This document shows, one piece after another, positions 45,665 through 56,793 of a stretch of DNA of 64,000 nt. This DNA is from Cyathus striatus. Its lineage: Eukaryota; Basidiomycota; Agaricomycetes; Agaricales; Nidulariaceae. The notes beneath the pieces were generated by a model, which did not search any database, was not told the origin of the DNA, and worked only from the letters and a program-made list of their open reading frames with translations. The number at the start of each line of letters is the position of its first letter. Positions within the stretch are counted from its first letter, which is position 1. Made by a program: the position numbers and the translations under genes. Location: the NCBI GenBank assembly GCA_025738555.1, contig JAOVFP010000022.1, positions 310,001 to 374,000 of the forward strand, written 5' to 3'.

Positions 45665-47761
45665 ATGGCCATGAATGGATCAACGTGTCCAGAAAGGTCG
45701 TCTCTGAAAGTGCATGACCCGGAGGTAGGCGTATATGGTCTTCTCCTTTCAGAAAACGTCGAGTACATTATCAAATTCGTTGACGAGCTGGAACAATGCA
45801 AATTATCATGGCCAAGCTCCGACATCCGTGTCATAGGTGTGGGAAACGTCCATCCACAACCTGGTAAATACCTCGTCATCTACGTTGGTAAAAGGTGCTT
45901 TGAAGTGCAGGTCATCAAAGAGTACTCACCATTCATCAACAAGCTCGATATCCCATCGATAGAGCTCAACGGTGTTGAATTGACCAACTTTCCTGTTTGG
46001 AATGGATGCAGTACTTGTTGTAACCCGATTACTACTCCAGTACAAACCGAAAGGAAGACGGAAGCAACTGTTTCCCCCAATGAAATGGGATATTTCACTC
46101 CGCCTCCAGAGCAATCTCGCGACTCTTATCATGATTCCCATCGAGTCTCGGATTCCGAAGAACAAGATTTGACTGATATGCTAAGTCTAATGTCAGAAGC
46201 TCCGGAAGAAAACGTTTCCTGCAATGAAGCAGGGTTTGCCACTCCACCTCCAGAGCAGTATCGCGACTCTTATCGTGACTCATATCGGGACTCCGACCCT
46301 GAAGAAGGAGAAGTGACTGAGATTATACGTCTTGTAACGCAGACTCCTATGATAATTGTGACATCGGCGACACCATCAGACAAGGTTATAGAATTGCCTA
46401 GTCCTACAATGCTTGGGACGTTTGACACATCTGACACCGTACTACCCTCTCCTGTTACTAATTCCAACAACACCAACAATATGGATCATCCCGCTACTGC
46501 AGATACAATCCCGCCTCCCGAAACACTAAACGAAAAGTATAAGCTTATGGATACGGATGTGCTAGAGAACTCTCGAAGGTCAAACACGACGAAGGGCCAA
46601 CCCAATACCCTTGAATCATCCAACATAGTAAAGTCTAAGCCTCCAGTTACAGCAGCTTCGACAACCACCCCAGGGACTTTCCAGCGTTCTCCTAATACAA
46701 ATATCCCTAATCATGCATCTTCTTCTACTATCCTTCCAGACAATAGTAGACATAATAGCGTGAACCCCACCAAATACAGTACCGCTAGGCTAAAGGTCCC
46801 AAAAGGACCAAAACCATCACCGAGACCTGTAAGGAATATCCCTCGGGCTGAAATTCCTTCTCTATTTTTCCCCGTCCGCCGTACGGAGATCTCTCCATTG
46901 TCTCAATTATCAGCAGTACCTGAGAGTAATTTAGAGGATATTGAGGCGCAGAAGGATACAGGCAGGAAGTACATTCGCAGTGCACAGACTCCAAGAGCTA
47001 AACCGCCGAAGTTGCCTGTTATAAAAGGCTCATCAACAGCAACTCGTGCAACTCGGCCTAGAATTTATTCTTCATTTCCCTCTATTCATGCTTCCGGGGT
47101 GTCAAGTGGATTACCAGCAGTACTTGAGAGTGATTCAGTGGATCCTGAGACGGTGATGTTACCTATACCAGAGAGCTCATCTACTTCCCTGAGGGAGGAA
47201 TCTATTGCCACAGAAAATACGGACGTATACAACCAAGTTAATGATACTCGTGCTCCTCCTATCCCACCGAGGGGTAAGAGTTGGCGAAAACCTCCTCCCG
47301 CGAATGATGTTGATATCATCCAAGCTGATAACCAGGGCGAGATGTCTGGCATACCACCTATTGTGACTGAAATTCCTCCCCCAGTCCCTGAAAAACCAGA
47401 AGCGGCCCAAAGTGAACAAACTCCGATTACGCTACCCAGTTCATTAGAAAAACCGATGTTCCGCCTTGAGGTTGAAATGCCTAATAACGGGAATGAACTC
47501 CTGGGGGATACATCAAACCCATCTACGAGCCCAATTACAGCTATAGACAATACACCTATCCAAAGAGATATCCCGACAGAAATTGTTCAACTTTCACAGA
47601 ATGTAACCCAACAGGAGGGACCTGAAAAGATGACTTTCTGGAACAAAATAAATCCAAACAGGCTCATAAAGCGAAGAAGTAAACAAGTCCCTCCCCTAAA
47701 CGGAATATCAGAGAACAGTTCCGTCGAGATGGACTCGCTATATCGGGACCATTGCAACTAA
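45665..47761 (+). CDS. Unknown family, paralogue 1 (698 residues, intronless)
   Basis: I do not recognise this gene. Residues about 12-90 form a compact, probably beta-rich domain: SSLKVHDPEVGVYGLLL, YIIKFVDELEQCKLSWPSSD, IRVIGVGNV and YLVIYVGKRCFEVQVIK. The same pattern occurs in the genes at 48937 and 54232. The remaining 600 residues are Pro/Ser/Thr-rich and apparently disordered. They include a 48-residue tandem repeat (FTPPPEQSRDSYHDS / FATPPPEQYRDSYRDS), several PxxP stretches (PPIPPRGKSWRKPPP, PPPVPEKPE) and a basic end (NRLIKRRSKQ). There is no signal peptide or membrane span. PxxP and basic clusters suggest binding to SH3 domains or membranes, which is inference only. A TATAAAA at 45647-45653 is only 12 bp upstream, so the true start may be the ATG at 45671. 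Confidence 0.82.
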   Translation: MAMNGSTCPERSSLKVHDPEVGVYGLLLSENVEYIIKFVDELEQCKLSWPSSDIRVIGVGNVHPQPGKYLVIYVGKRCFEVQVIKEYSPFINKLDIPSIELNGVELTNFPVWNGCSTCCNPITTPVQTERKTEATVSPNEMGYFTPPPEQSRDSYHDSHRVSDSEEQDLTDMLSLMSEAPEENVSCNEAGFATPPPEQYRDSYRDSYRDSDPEEGEVTEIIRLVTQTPMIIVTSATPSDKVIELPSPTMLGTFDTSDTVLPSPVTNSNNTNNMDHPATADTIPPPETLNEKYKLMDTDVLENSRRSNTTKGQPNTLESSNIVKSKPPVTAASTTTPGTFQRSPNTNIPNHASSSTILPDNSRHNSVNPTKYSTARLKVPKGPKPSPRPVRNIPRAEIPSLFFPVRRTEISPLSQLSAVPESNLEDIEAQKDTGRKYIRSAQTPRAKPPKLPVIKGSSTATRATRPRIYSSFPSIHASGVSSGLPAVLESDSVDPETVMLPIPESSSTSLREESIATENTDVYNQVNDTRAPPIPPRGKSWRKPPPANDVDIIQADNQGEMSGIPPIVTEIPPPVPEKPEAAQSEQTPITLPSSLEKPMFRLEVEMPNNGNELLGDTSNPSTSPITAIDNTPIQRDIPTEIVQLSQNVTQQEGPEKMTFWNKINPNRLIKRRSKQVPPLNGISENSSVEMDSLYRDHCN

Positions 47762-48936
47762 AACCTGATACTCCCTTCAGGACCTAACATACCTTACAAT
47801 ACCTTACATACTTATTATCTTATGATTATTACCCGTATGGCACCCATCATCCTCATTTACCTCCGATCCCACTACACCTACCAGTTGGGATCTCATGATC
47901 CACGACTATACATAGACTTACGACCATCGTGTCACGTACTTGACGTACTGCTTACATTCTAAATAACGATATGTTACCTGTTATGATTCTAACTCATTCC
48001 TGTTACTAACCATCTTTTGAATTCTAACACTCGAACCAGCTTAGAACATATGAGTCCGGACGTGAAGTATTCCCGTTGTGTGGGTGCCGTTATCATGCGT
48101 GGGAATTTTGTAATACGTAAGTTCAACGTTGTCAGCCGTGAAAAAACCGGATGCACTTCTTTCTCCATCGCGCACCGTCCTCATTGCCCAACGAACGCCG
48201 CATAATTCCACGGGGATCGGAATTGAACATATATGATATGTTGCTGTAAGTCTGTACAACTTTCACTATCTTCTTCATTGGTGTTCTGCGTGACTCATGA
48301 TGATACTCAAGTCATTGAGGCATGGGCGCGTCAGGTTGCTCATCCTTTCACCATAACACAGTGCTATCCTAGCATTCTCAACTCTGCAGGCTTTTCATGA
48401 TTGCATCTCATTCGTTAGCACCAGAGTCGAGGTGTTCCTGCTGAATCGAGGTCAATGCATACTATCATATCACTCGGAATATTTCTCCGAGTCTGGTGCA
48501 AACTTCGCCAGCTTCAGCTCAAGTACTAAGTACATACCTAGATACCGACGATCTCGATGAACGCCTATGTACGTCAAGTCTCTAGGTATGAAGGCGTATT
48601 CAATATTCCCTTCCAATTCCTCGCTTGTCGTGAGATGGTTTGTGGGTGTTTTGAAGAATAAGCCCATCACTTAACGCGCCCACACCCACAGCGAGTAACC
48701 ATTGTTTCCACGATTTCACCGTTGTCACAGCTGCTTTATTATGGGCTATTGTCTTTCATGAATCACAAAGCAGATAATGGCGAAGGCACCGCGCCTTGTT
48801 TTGCGGCATTACCACTGCACTTAACGACACTCTTGTTCTGCTATGATGGTTGGATACCGTATTTTCATATATTATCCCTCAACGTCAAGAGTGCTCGTCA
48901 CCGAAACGTCCGCTACGACTCCACCACTAACTCATT
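47762..48936. other. Intergenic between paralogues 1 and 2
   Basis: No gene seen. Short frames (48017-48205 +, 48041-48259 -, 48470-48670 -) overlap each other on opposite strands and have no domain. Confidence 0.5.
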
Positions 48937-51282
48937 ATGAATATCCCTACGAACTCCTATCGTGTATCGATCGCCACTCACGCTCTATCTCTTCAACCAT
49001 CCAATTCTTCACTGTATTCTAACTCAGATGATGCAGTCAAATACATCGATCCTGCTCCGGGACTAATCACCATGCTCTCAGCAGGCTCAAACCGCTATGT
49101 TATAAAATTCATCTCCGAGCTCAAGCCCTACACCGAGAAGAAAGGCGAATGGCTGGATTCTGAAGTTCGCCTAGTAAATGTAGGCAAGAATCGAACTCGA
49201 CTCAAGATCGGGAAGACATTCACTATATACGTCGGGATTAGATGTTTTGCGGTTCAGGCTCTCAAAAGGTCTATGAGGGTTCCACGAGATGCTTCTAATA
49301 AGGTGAAGAGGGTTGTCGAGCCGATACCTATGGAGTATAGTGGATATAGGCTTATCGCACCTCCCTTTCCCGGAGGGGATATTAATTCTTCGTCGAAGGT
49401 GTATGGTGGTGGTGGTCCCATTGTTAACGGCAACTCCCATAGCAAGATAGCACCGACATCATACCGAAATGCGTCGAAGGCTAAGGCTGTGCCGCCTCCT
49501 CTTACAAATTTCCTCCCTGATTTCCCAGAGAACTTGTGTGCTATCGCAAGACCTTCGACCGACACAGAACCTTTCAGAGATGTCTCTTTACATCCCACAG
49601 AAAACCATCACATTCCTAAAATGCCTATACAACCCGACAGCCGGACGGCATATTCATATTCTCCGTTGGGGAGGCTCAATGAGGTCCTACAGGATACTTC
49701 ACAAGATTCTGTTGATCGCAGGTGTGCAGCATCAGCACGGATGTCAGCGGAACACATGGACGCCATTTACGATAACGCGGATCACGAATCAAACTACACC
49801 TCTGAATGCAGCATTGCTACCCCCAGTTCCCTGCCTAGATCGACTCTGATCGAGAATAAACATACGCACGCGACAGACTGTGGACATCAACTACGTGATA
49901 CACAAAGCATGGCTGGTTCTCATGTTCCTGACAATCAGAGGTACCACATTTTATTTGTGCTTTGAGCCTAGCTGACGAAACTTCATGAAATTTTTGCGCC
50001 TTTCTAGAAATTTTGCAACGCATGGCGCAGAAGATCGAGAAGAATATTCCATAGGCTCTGTACCGAACACGCCAACTTCAAGATCTGTTTCTGAACGCAA
50101 TTGTCCAACCCCTTCCTCTTTTCATATGACATCATCGTCTGTCGACGAAGATGAGGATCTTGAACCTGAAATACTCATAACCCCTAGCTCTATACAAGAA
50201 TCTTTCAAGGATAGTGGAAATTTCATCGAATGTTCGCGTTCTAATAACAACCGGTCAGCGCATCCTTCTGAACACTCGAACAACGCTGCAAGTATTACAT
50301 ATCACAAGCTTGCGGCAATACATGAGATCGCTGGTGATGGTACACCAGTCTCCGACTCTCAAAGGTGCAGTAATTTATTACAGCAGTCCATATCTTATAA
50401 ATCGTTAATATTTTTAATAAGGGATGTCAGAGTGCGTCTCAATGAAACTGCACTATCCAATAGCAGAGAAGCCTACACCTCCGTATACGCGAATGGAGCT
50501 GAAAATAATTTACCCCATAACCCTACGTTACCACACACGACATATCACGAGTGGGCCCAAGAATCTCAGAGGTACAGAAATTTGTATACAGCTATAACGA
50601 ATGTTGTAACTAGCTGTTGTGCTTTCTTTCTAGATATGCATCCAACGATAGTAATAATGACTTAGGCACTCGTTCTCCTCGCACAGAGCTGCTTTCGCCG
50701 ACCACGAGTCCGGTATCTCACCCCAGATTTCACGATGCTGAGGCCCGTGTTGAATATAGAATGCAACCGCCGGGCAATACTTATGGTGACGATAATGACC
50801 TGAACCGAAATTCAGACTCCCCTACTGCCTATCGAAGATTTCATCAGCAGGCTCGGGAGCACGACTCATTCCAGTGGCCTCTGCTGTTCCCACAAAGAGA
50901 CAGTAACTTCAGGGCTGCTAGGATTCCCGAAGAAACTGGAACTTTCGCAGCTCCCAACCCTCAATCAGAGTATCCTTCACCGCATCTGATGCCCGGAATG
51001 TATGATAATCGAGTAACTGAGTCCCATCTTCCTGCACCTTTCCACCACCAAAGAGATGTCGAGGAACCAATTAGAACAGGAGCTCATCCGAAGCAAAGGT
51101 ATGGCATATATTATACATCTCAGAATTATCTAATAACCGAACTATTTAGAATTCGAGAGACCAATACGATCCAACACATTATAGGCACTATGAAGTGTCA
51201 CTGTTTTCAGTGCGCAATCTCGCCTAAACCACAGCGGTATTGTCGCTTTCTGAATTCAAACAACATGGACAACTTAACTTGA
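48937..51282 (+). CDS. Unknown family, paralogue 2 (about 702 residues, five exons)
   Basis: The model has exons 48937-49940, 50008-50364, 50422-50571, 50634-51098 and 51150-51282, with introns of 67, 57, 62 and 51 bp. Residues about 28-112 match the N-terminal domain of its neighbours: YIDPAPGLITMLSAG, RYVIKFISELKPY, GEWLDSEVRLVNVGKN and FTIYVGIRCFAVQALKR. The tail is long, polar and apparently disordered, with an acidic SSSVDEDEDLEPEILITPSS stretch. All four introns are phase 2 and each splits an Arg codon that follows Gln (NQR, SQR, SQR, KQR). The length is close to that of the intronless paralogue 1. The last exon (IRETNTIQHIIG to NNMDNLT) is the least certain. No function can be given. 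Confidence 0.75.
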
Positions 51283-52001
51283 AATCGCAGACCTCAAAAA
51301 ACACCACGGTCTACCTATGTACACACAGAACATTCATCTGGCATGAGTAACGTTGTTATATTCTGCATCCTTTTCTGTTTCTTTTTCTTCTTTTGAATTC
51401 GAAGCTTCTATTTATTTACACAACACTGTAATGCATATGTACTACTTATCGGAATAATTGAACATTGATGCATAACTTAGTATCACATTCAGGATTCCCA
51501 TAGCCAATCTCAGAGTCACACATGGTAAGCTTCGTTACTTTAGTTCTACTTATCTATGTCTTTGCTGCGTTATTTAATGTTAAAACCCCATCCACACCAT
51601 ATCAATACCCCTAAGTTACTTGGAAGGAGGGATCTAAAGCCAAAACTTCGGTTATCCAAAACTATAATTACCGCTAAATCGCCGCACCTTCTTGGAATTC
51701 AACTGAGAATAATAGGTAACTATTTCAAAAACTAAGTTTATAATGAATGTTGTCAACGTCTCGATCATAAAACCATAGTAATCTATATCTGTTGATTTTC
51801 TCATCCAGTGATTCGACTAACATTCTAACCGAATAAGTTGCGCGCAAGTGCTATATCAATGCTATATTAATCTTCAGAAGCTTAGCCGCCGAAGCGGCTA
51901 ATAGTAAGTACGCCTGTTTTGCGCGTCAAATACATTCCACGTGATATAAGCACAGCATGTGCACGGGCGGCAGTTCGGCCCAGACCTGCACCGATAGCCG
52001 T
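51283..52001. other. Intergenic; no gene seen
   Basis: AT-rich 3' flank of paralogue 2, with no ORF or repeat that I can support. The frames at 51882-52149 (-) start here but belong to the segment discussed next. Confidence 0.5.
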
Positions 52002-53761
52002 CACACGGCGAACAATTGACGTTCCCCAATCGTTCTCGCTCGCACCAATGATAGTAGGAGCGGCAGTGTAAAACGCTCGCGCGGATACGCGAGCACTGAC
52101 ACCACCATGAAAAAATAACATCTATTGCAGTCAGGCTTCGATACCGCACAATGTTTAGGAAGGAAGAAGAGAAAAAATATAACGAAATTAAAGGAGAAAG
52201 ATGAAGAATGATGTTACGAGCGAATATGAGAGAAATAAAAGAGCTGAAAGAGCTATATAAAAGCTGTAATATATGTGCTAAAAAGAGAATTAAGTACGAG
52301 GTTTGAGGGTGGGTGGGCGCAAGCGATCGAACGTCCTATACGACGTCAAGAGTACCTGTCTGGTGCAGGAGGACGATGAAGTCAGAATATAGAATCAAAG
52401 TTAAACTACGATGAAAACAGACCTGGTGCAGGAGGACGAGGGATGCGTAGTAATCAACCCCTGCAAACCTCTTTGTACCAACGAGGTGGAGTCTGGTACC
52501 GATATGTAAACCAGATCCACATATACTGAATATGATGATGTAAAGGTTAAGTCAGCACTACCTCACGAAGTTGAGGTAGAGCGTTACTGACTCACCCGGT
52601 CCGGGCCCTGATCACAATGGGCGCCCACAAAGTCCGTTTGACTTCACGGAATAAAGTGTGCTCCCTTACGATTGGCCCAGTGCAAGCCTTCGTCTTGAAC
52701 TGTAAAGTACGATCGAGAGTCGGTCATTCCAGTAGTCTTCCAGTCAGCTTTCCAGTTCCAAACACGTGTATCAATCAATATAGCTGCTTGAAGACACAAA
52801 GGAAACGTGGCGTGTTCGGTTCGAGACCCCCGAGTTGGCTTTGTTGACCTTCGCGTAGCGAATGCAGATCCAAGTGGTGTGTAAGGACCTGCATAGAAGT
52901 GATTTGAACTTGATTTTAGTGATGTCTTACGATGTAAATTCTCTTCGTTCTCAAATTTTGATTTAGAATAATGTTGTATGACCCATAAGAGCTGAAAATA
53001 TCGTATGAAATTTATGTACAGGCAGTTACAATTTATGAGAACTCCGAAATGTATATATTAACAATATATTATTGAATTTATCTAGGCTCTTGGTCTGAAT
53101 TAATTGAAGACTGCGCCTTCCATAGATGCTTGAGTTAATTTTAGTCCCAGGAATTCTACACTGCTTATGCCAATCTATCTATTTAATGTTTAACATTTAT
53201 CGGTCCTTTTGGCGAATAAAAAAAAAATAACATGACAAGAGGATTAACGGATAGGCAATAGTAATTCCACTGTATCTTAGGCGGTGGTATCAGCAATTGA
53301 ATTACAGGTACTATGATTTTCACAGCTCTAGATAGCGTCAAATGCTTTATTACTATACAGCAATGCATTAAAGAAAAGGCAGCACGGCATAAAATTTGAG
53401 CGACTTAAGAACAACTACAGGATTAATACACCCCTTGGCATTCAATATATACTCGTCAAATTGAGGTATTTGTAATTACAGGAAGAAAAGGTGAATGACA
53501 ACATGCAAAAGCGACACAGTACTTAATTATCAATGTTGCGTCGATGCGAGACACCTTCCAATCATAGTAATATCTGCCATGTGCTCAAGTAAACCAGTTC
53601 TCTCAATGCCAAATCTTACATCAAACAGATCGCCATCATCTCTTTGTTTTTTCAAGCCGGTTTAATTAGTGGTGCACGTGTTTGTATTGGAAAGGTAACT
53701 GGAAAGTTACTGGAATGACCGACTTTTGATCGTACTGGAACGCCAATTGTTCGCCGTGTCA
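52002..53761. repeat. Inverted copies of a promoter-like segment, one interrupted by about 0.68 kb
   Basis: About 120 bp at 53638-53761, upstream of paralogue 3, recurs in reverse complement. It is split into two parts, 52706-52805 (core AGTCGGTCATTCCAGTA) and 52002-52025 (CACACGGCGAACAATTGACG). The roughly 0.68 kb between them (52026-52705) is absent from the other copy, so it looks like an insertion. That insert contains two 16-bp direct repeats TGGTGCAGGAGGACGA (52361, 52424) and hairpins CTACCTCA/TGAGGTAG (52558-52579) and TCTGGT/ACCAGA. It may be an LTR fragment. Small frames inside it are not called. Positions 52806-53637 are AT-rich and empty. Confidence 0.55.
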
Positions 53762-53793
53762 CCAGACTACACCAGACCGCCACTGCTGCCCCA

Positions 53794-53800
53794 TATAAAA
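53794..53800 (+). promoter_or_regulatory. Candidate TATA box for paralogue 3
   Basis: TATAAAA lies 432 bp upstream of the ATG at 54232 and just downstream of the duplicated promoter-like segment. ATGs at about 54045-54063 come before the main start, so a spliced leader or an upstream ORF is possible. A second AT-rich candidate (TATATATAA) lies near 53962. Confidence 0.35.
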
Positions 53801-54231
53801 GCATTCTTGTTCTCAATTGTTCTGCTCAAGTTCTCAAACTCTCATAAAGACTGGTAGATTATGACAAATTTAAGTAGTAAGTAGTACAATCAAAGTACAA
53901 TAAGTACAACACAACACAACAAGGCAGTGCCAATCCTCCCCGCTCCTCAATTGAATGCCATTATATATAACAGTGTTACCCGTCGCACAATTGTAGTTTG
54001 TGGGCGTATGTGTCTAAATGCATTGTAGTCTTTATATCTTAACAAATGACGATGCCAACAGCAATGGCAGTATTTAAGTGGTGCATGGAATTATCTCTAC
54101 ATACAACATATCATCCCGCTGCCAGGTTCTATTTCTATCGACCTACATAACCTCGCCACGCTTCATATTCAACTACTCTCCTACTACAGCATCATCTTCT
54201 ATATTCAAACTCTCAGAATTCTAGTGATAAC

Positions 54232-55407
54232 ATGAACCACGAATCCTCTTCTCTCAAAGTTCATCATGCCGATGTAGGCCTTTTGGGTATTCTCATTGCA
54301 AACGATGGTGATTATGTAGTAAAATTTGTCGACGCGTTCGAGTCGTGCACGAAGTCATGGACGGATTCTGACGTTCATGCTGTACGAATCGGCAGCAGAT
54401 CTCCAAAAGTTGGACACAGTATGATCATATATATCGGTACCGAATGTCATGAAGTGCAGGTCATGAAAAAATGCGGACCTTTTACCTCACTGCAGCCACC
54501 CAATTCTGCTCCAGTGTCTAATAGCAGTGGCGTTCATAACTCCGCTCGGAATGATTCTGGTTCTGAAACGCACATATCCCAACATGCAACGTTAGGGTCT
54601 GAAAATAATGGCGTTTCCAACACTGCTCAAAACAACGAAAATTCTACACCAGAGACTGGGGAGCTCCATCAGATTACTGAACCTGTAGCGACTGGTGCTT
54701 ATGCCATTCCTGGTCACCCACGCGGCCATGATGATATCAATTACGGGGCCGCCAACGCAATTCCTCATGCTGCAAGACACTTACACGTGCCCCCAATTCC
54801 AAATAAGGACATCGGTGGTGCATTCTATCGTCCGGTACCAACGAGATTCAGAGCACTCTTGGAAGGCCCTCCAAAGTTGGATCGTCATCAAAATTTAAAC
54901 CAACAGGCTGAGGGTCATAGGCGAATGTCTGTTTTGGCGGAGAACCGTGCCAATGACAATATGAATGCTGAAATTTGTTATCCGGATAATATGCTACCGC
55001 CTATGAATGTTCCTAATGTTCAACCCAACTATATTCCCGCCCAGCATCAAGGCGCGTACAATAATGCTTTCTTAAATTTAAACCAACAGCCTGAGGGTAG
55101 GCGAATGCCTGGCTTGACGGGGAACCGTGAAAACAACGCTTATGCTGCAAATCACTATTCGGATAATAAACTACCTCCTATGAATGCACCAAATGCCCAA
55201 GCCAATTATATTCCTGCACAGCCTCATAAAGAACCGTACCTTGCTTTCTTTGAACCTGGCTTAGCACCTACCGAACCTGTACATTATGGTCAAGAGATAT
55301 ATGCAACGGCCCCTCCTATACTTTATAACCTACCGCAGGGCATGAAGTACCCTCCACCACCGGGATTACAACAAAATCAAAACCTTTTACGTCGCGACGG
55401 CCCGTAG
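54232..55407 (+). CDS. Unknown family, paralogue 3 (391 residues, intronless)
   Basis: Same unknown family as 45665 and 48937. Residues about 5-85 carry the shared domain: SSLKVHHADVGLLGILI, DYVVKFVDAFESCTKSW, SDVHAVRIGS, MIIYIGTECHEVQVMKK. The tail differs completely from those of the neighbours: Asn/Gln/Pro-rich, with two 61-residue tandem units (NLNQQAEGHRRM... and NLNQQPEGRRM..., each ending in NYIPAQ) and a Pro-rich end (MKYPPPPGLQQ). No signal peptide, membrane span or catalytic motif. The conserved domain with fast-changing tails suggests relaxed or diversifying evolution of the tails after tandem duplication. Confidence 0.82.
   Translation: MNHESSSLKVHHADVGLLGILIANDGDYVVKFVDAFESCTKSWTDSDVHAVRIGSRSPKVGHSMIIYIGTECHEVQVMKKCGPFTSLQPPNSAPVSNSSGVHNSARNDSGSETHISQHATLGSENNGVSNTAQNNENSTPETGELHQITEPVATGAYAIPGHPRGHDDINYGAANAIPHAARHLHVPPIPNKDIGGAFYRPVPTRFRALLEGPPKLDRHQNLNQQAEGHRRMSVLAENRANDNMNAEICYPDNMLPPMNVPNVQPNYIPAQHQGAYNNAFLNLNQQPEGRRMPGLTGNRENNAYAANHYSDNKLPPMNAPNAQANYIPAQPHKEPYLAFFEPGLAPTEPVHYGQEIYATAPPILYNLPQGMKYPPPPGLQQNQNLLRRDGP
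54891..55256 (+). repeat. In-frame 183-bp tandem repeat in paralogue 3
   Basis: Two units start at 54891 and 55074 (AAATTTAAACCAACAG in both). The period is exactly 61 codons, so the repeat keeps the frame. Units differ at many positions, mostly leaving the NYIPAQ and LPPMN motifs unchanged. Confidence 0.85.
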
Positions 55408-56793
55408 AGTACGATGAATACCTGATTGTATGCACTTTTATTTTACTCCATATAAATTATTTGTATGTTTCTATCTCAAAATGGTATTTGCCACCGATCG
55501 CATAATATACTGCGTCTTATTTTGTTGTTCATATACGTATAAGATACAGAGTATTACCGAAGAATATAAATTTTAAGCAAGACTCAATTCCCAATCTATT
55601 ACAGCACGTTCGTGTACCAAGCAAAACACGAGCTCAGTGTGCCTGAAACATGACGCTATCATTGCAACATGACTGTTCAATGTTGAACTCTGACGCATGA
55701 AGACTTGGAACTCGTACCATCCGTATCCTAGTTGCATGATCTAACAGAAGATACCATAGCCTTTTAGAACAAATTCTACGATATCACGGCACCAAGTGCG
55801 ATGAGGTGCAAGTCCGTAAAGAGACGTATGCCTTTCCACTCCGAATGAGATCACGCAATCATATCCCACTACTGCTAGGTGAGCATAAAGGGTTGATGCG
55901 TCCGCTCGGGTTGCGTCCGGCTCTCATGTGCATGGATATAACACCGCCACTAAATCATTGGCATGCCACACGCTAGGTGGGAAAGTCCTTACAGACTACA
56001 TAATTGACATAATGCATCGAACAGTAATAGCACGTTAGTGCAACGATGAAAGCTATCGGTAATATATAAAAATACTCAGAAACATTGACTGTCACCGCCA
56101 GGTTCCACTCGTGCGAGGAGAAAGACAGCAGGCCTATGTTACTAACAGGTGGGCGACCCATCGTGAAATCATAGAATCCTTTGGACCTCATGGATGGCTC
56201 TAGCCGATCTTTTCCAACATTCTAAGGGTTAAGAATAATGAATTTCTTGATTCTGCATAATCCACCTTTTTCGGACAGTGAGAAATTAAGTTTTCTTTAA
56301 TTAAATCATGTACCTACGTCTTTTAAGGAGCAGTAACATCTGTTAACTTTCTCAACCTCTGTGTAACATGAGTAATAGCAATTTCGAAGTCTTATAGAGG
56401 CTCTAGTTTTTAATGGTGTATGGCAAGTATCTTTTTAAATAAATTACTTATCTCCTCACGCCTCTCCATCGAGTCTGGGGAAATATAAATTCAAATATCT
56501 GTTGTCAAATGGAAGAAACCTGATTGGTGAATATCTAGCGATGAGCCGGTCGATCTGCAGTTCGAAGCTCGCCGCTAAGCACCGGTGCGACGCAACGGTT
56601 ATCATGCCCGAGGCGGTTTATGGAAAGCACTGCGTGCTGCGCAGCACCTTGGTACTTCTCGCTGGATAAGACAAACGAAAACTAAGGTCCAAATAATTAG
56701 CATGAGTGGTATAAAGCGTACTCGATTTTGGCAGAAGTTCGCTCATCTTCCTCCCTCTTGTTCAAGTCGACCTTTATCTTGCTCAGTACGCCC
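55408..56793. other. Intergenic; no gene seen
   Basis: AT-rich with only short overlapping frames (for example 55973-56191 -). The last 200 bp would contain the promoter of the dioxygenase gene. No clear TATA box was found. Confidence 0.5.

Noticed and set aside
51882..52149. 79-83 residue minus-strand frames (MLFFHGGVSARV...)
   Set aside because: Two overlapping frames of odd composition, crossing the border between the promoter-like copy and its insert; no domain.
52550..52620. TPP-type riboswitch suggested by CTGACTC...ACCC...CCTGATC near two hairpins
   Set aside because: The order and spacing of the conserved thi-box words do not fit, the second half of the aptamer is missing, and no thiamine gene follows.
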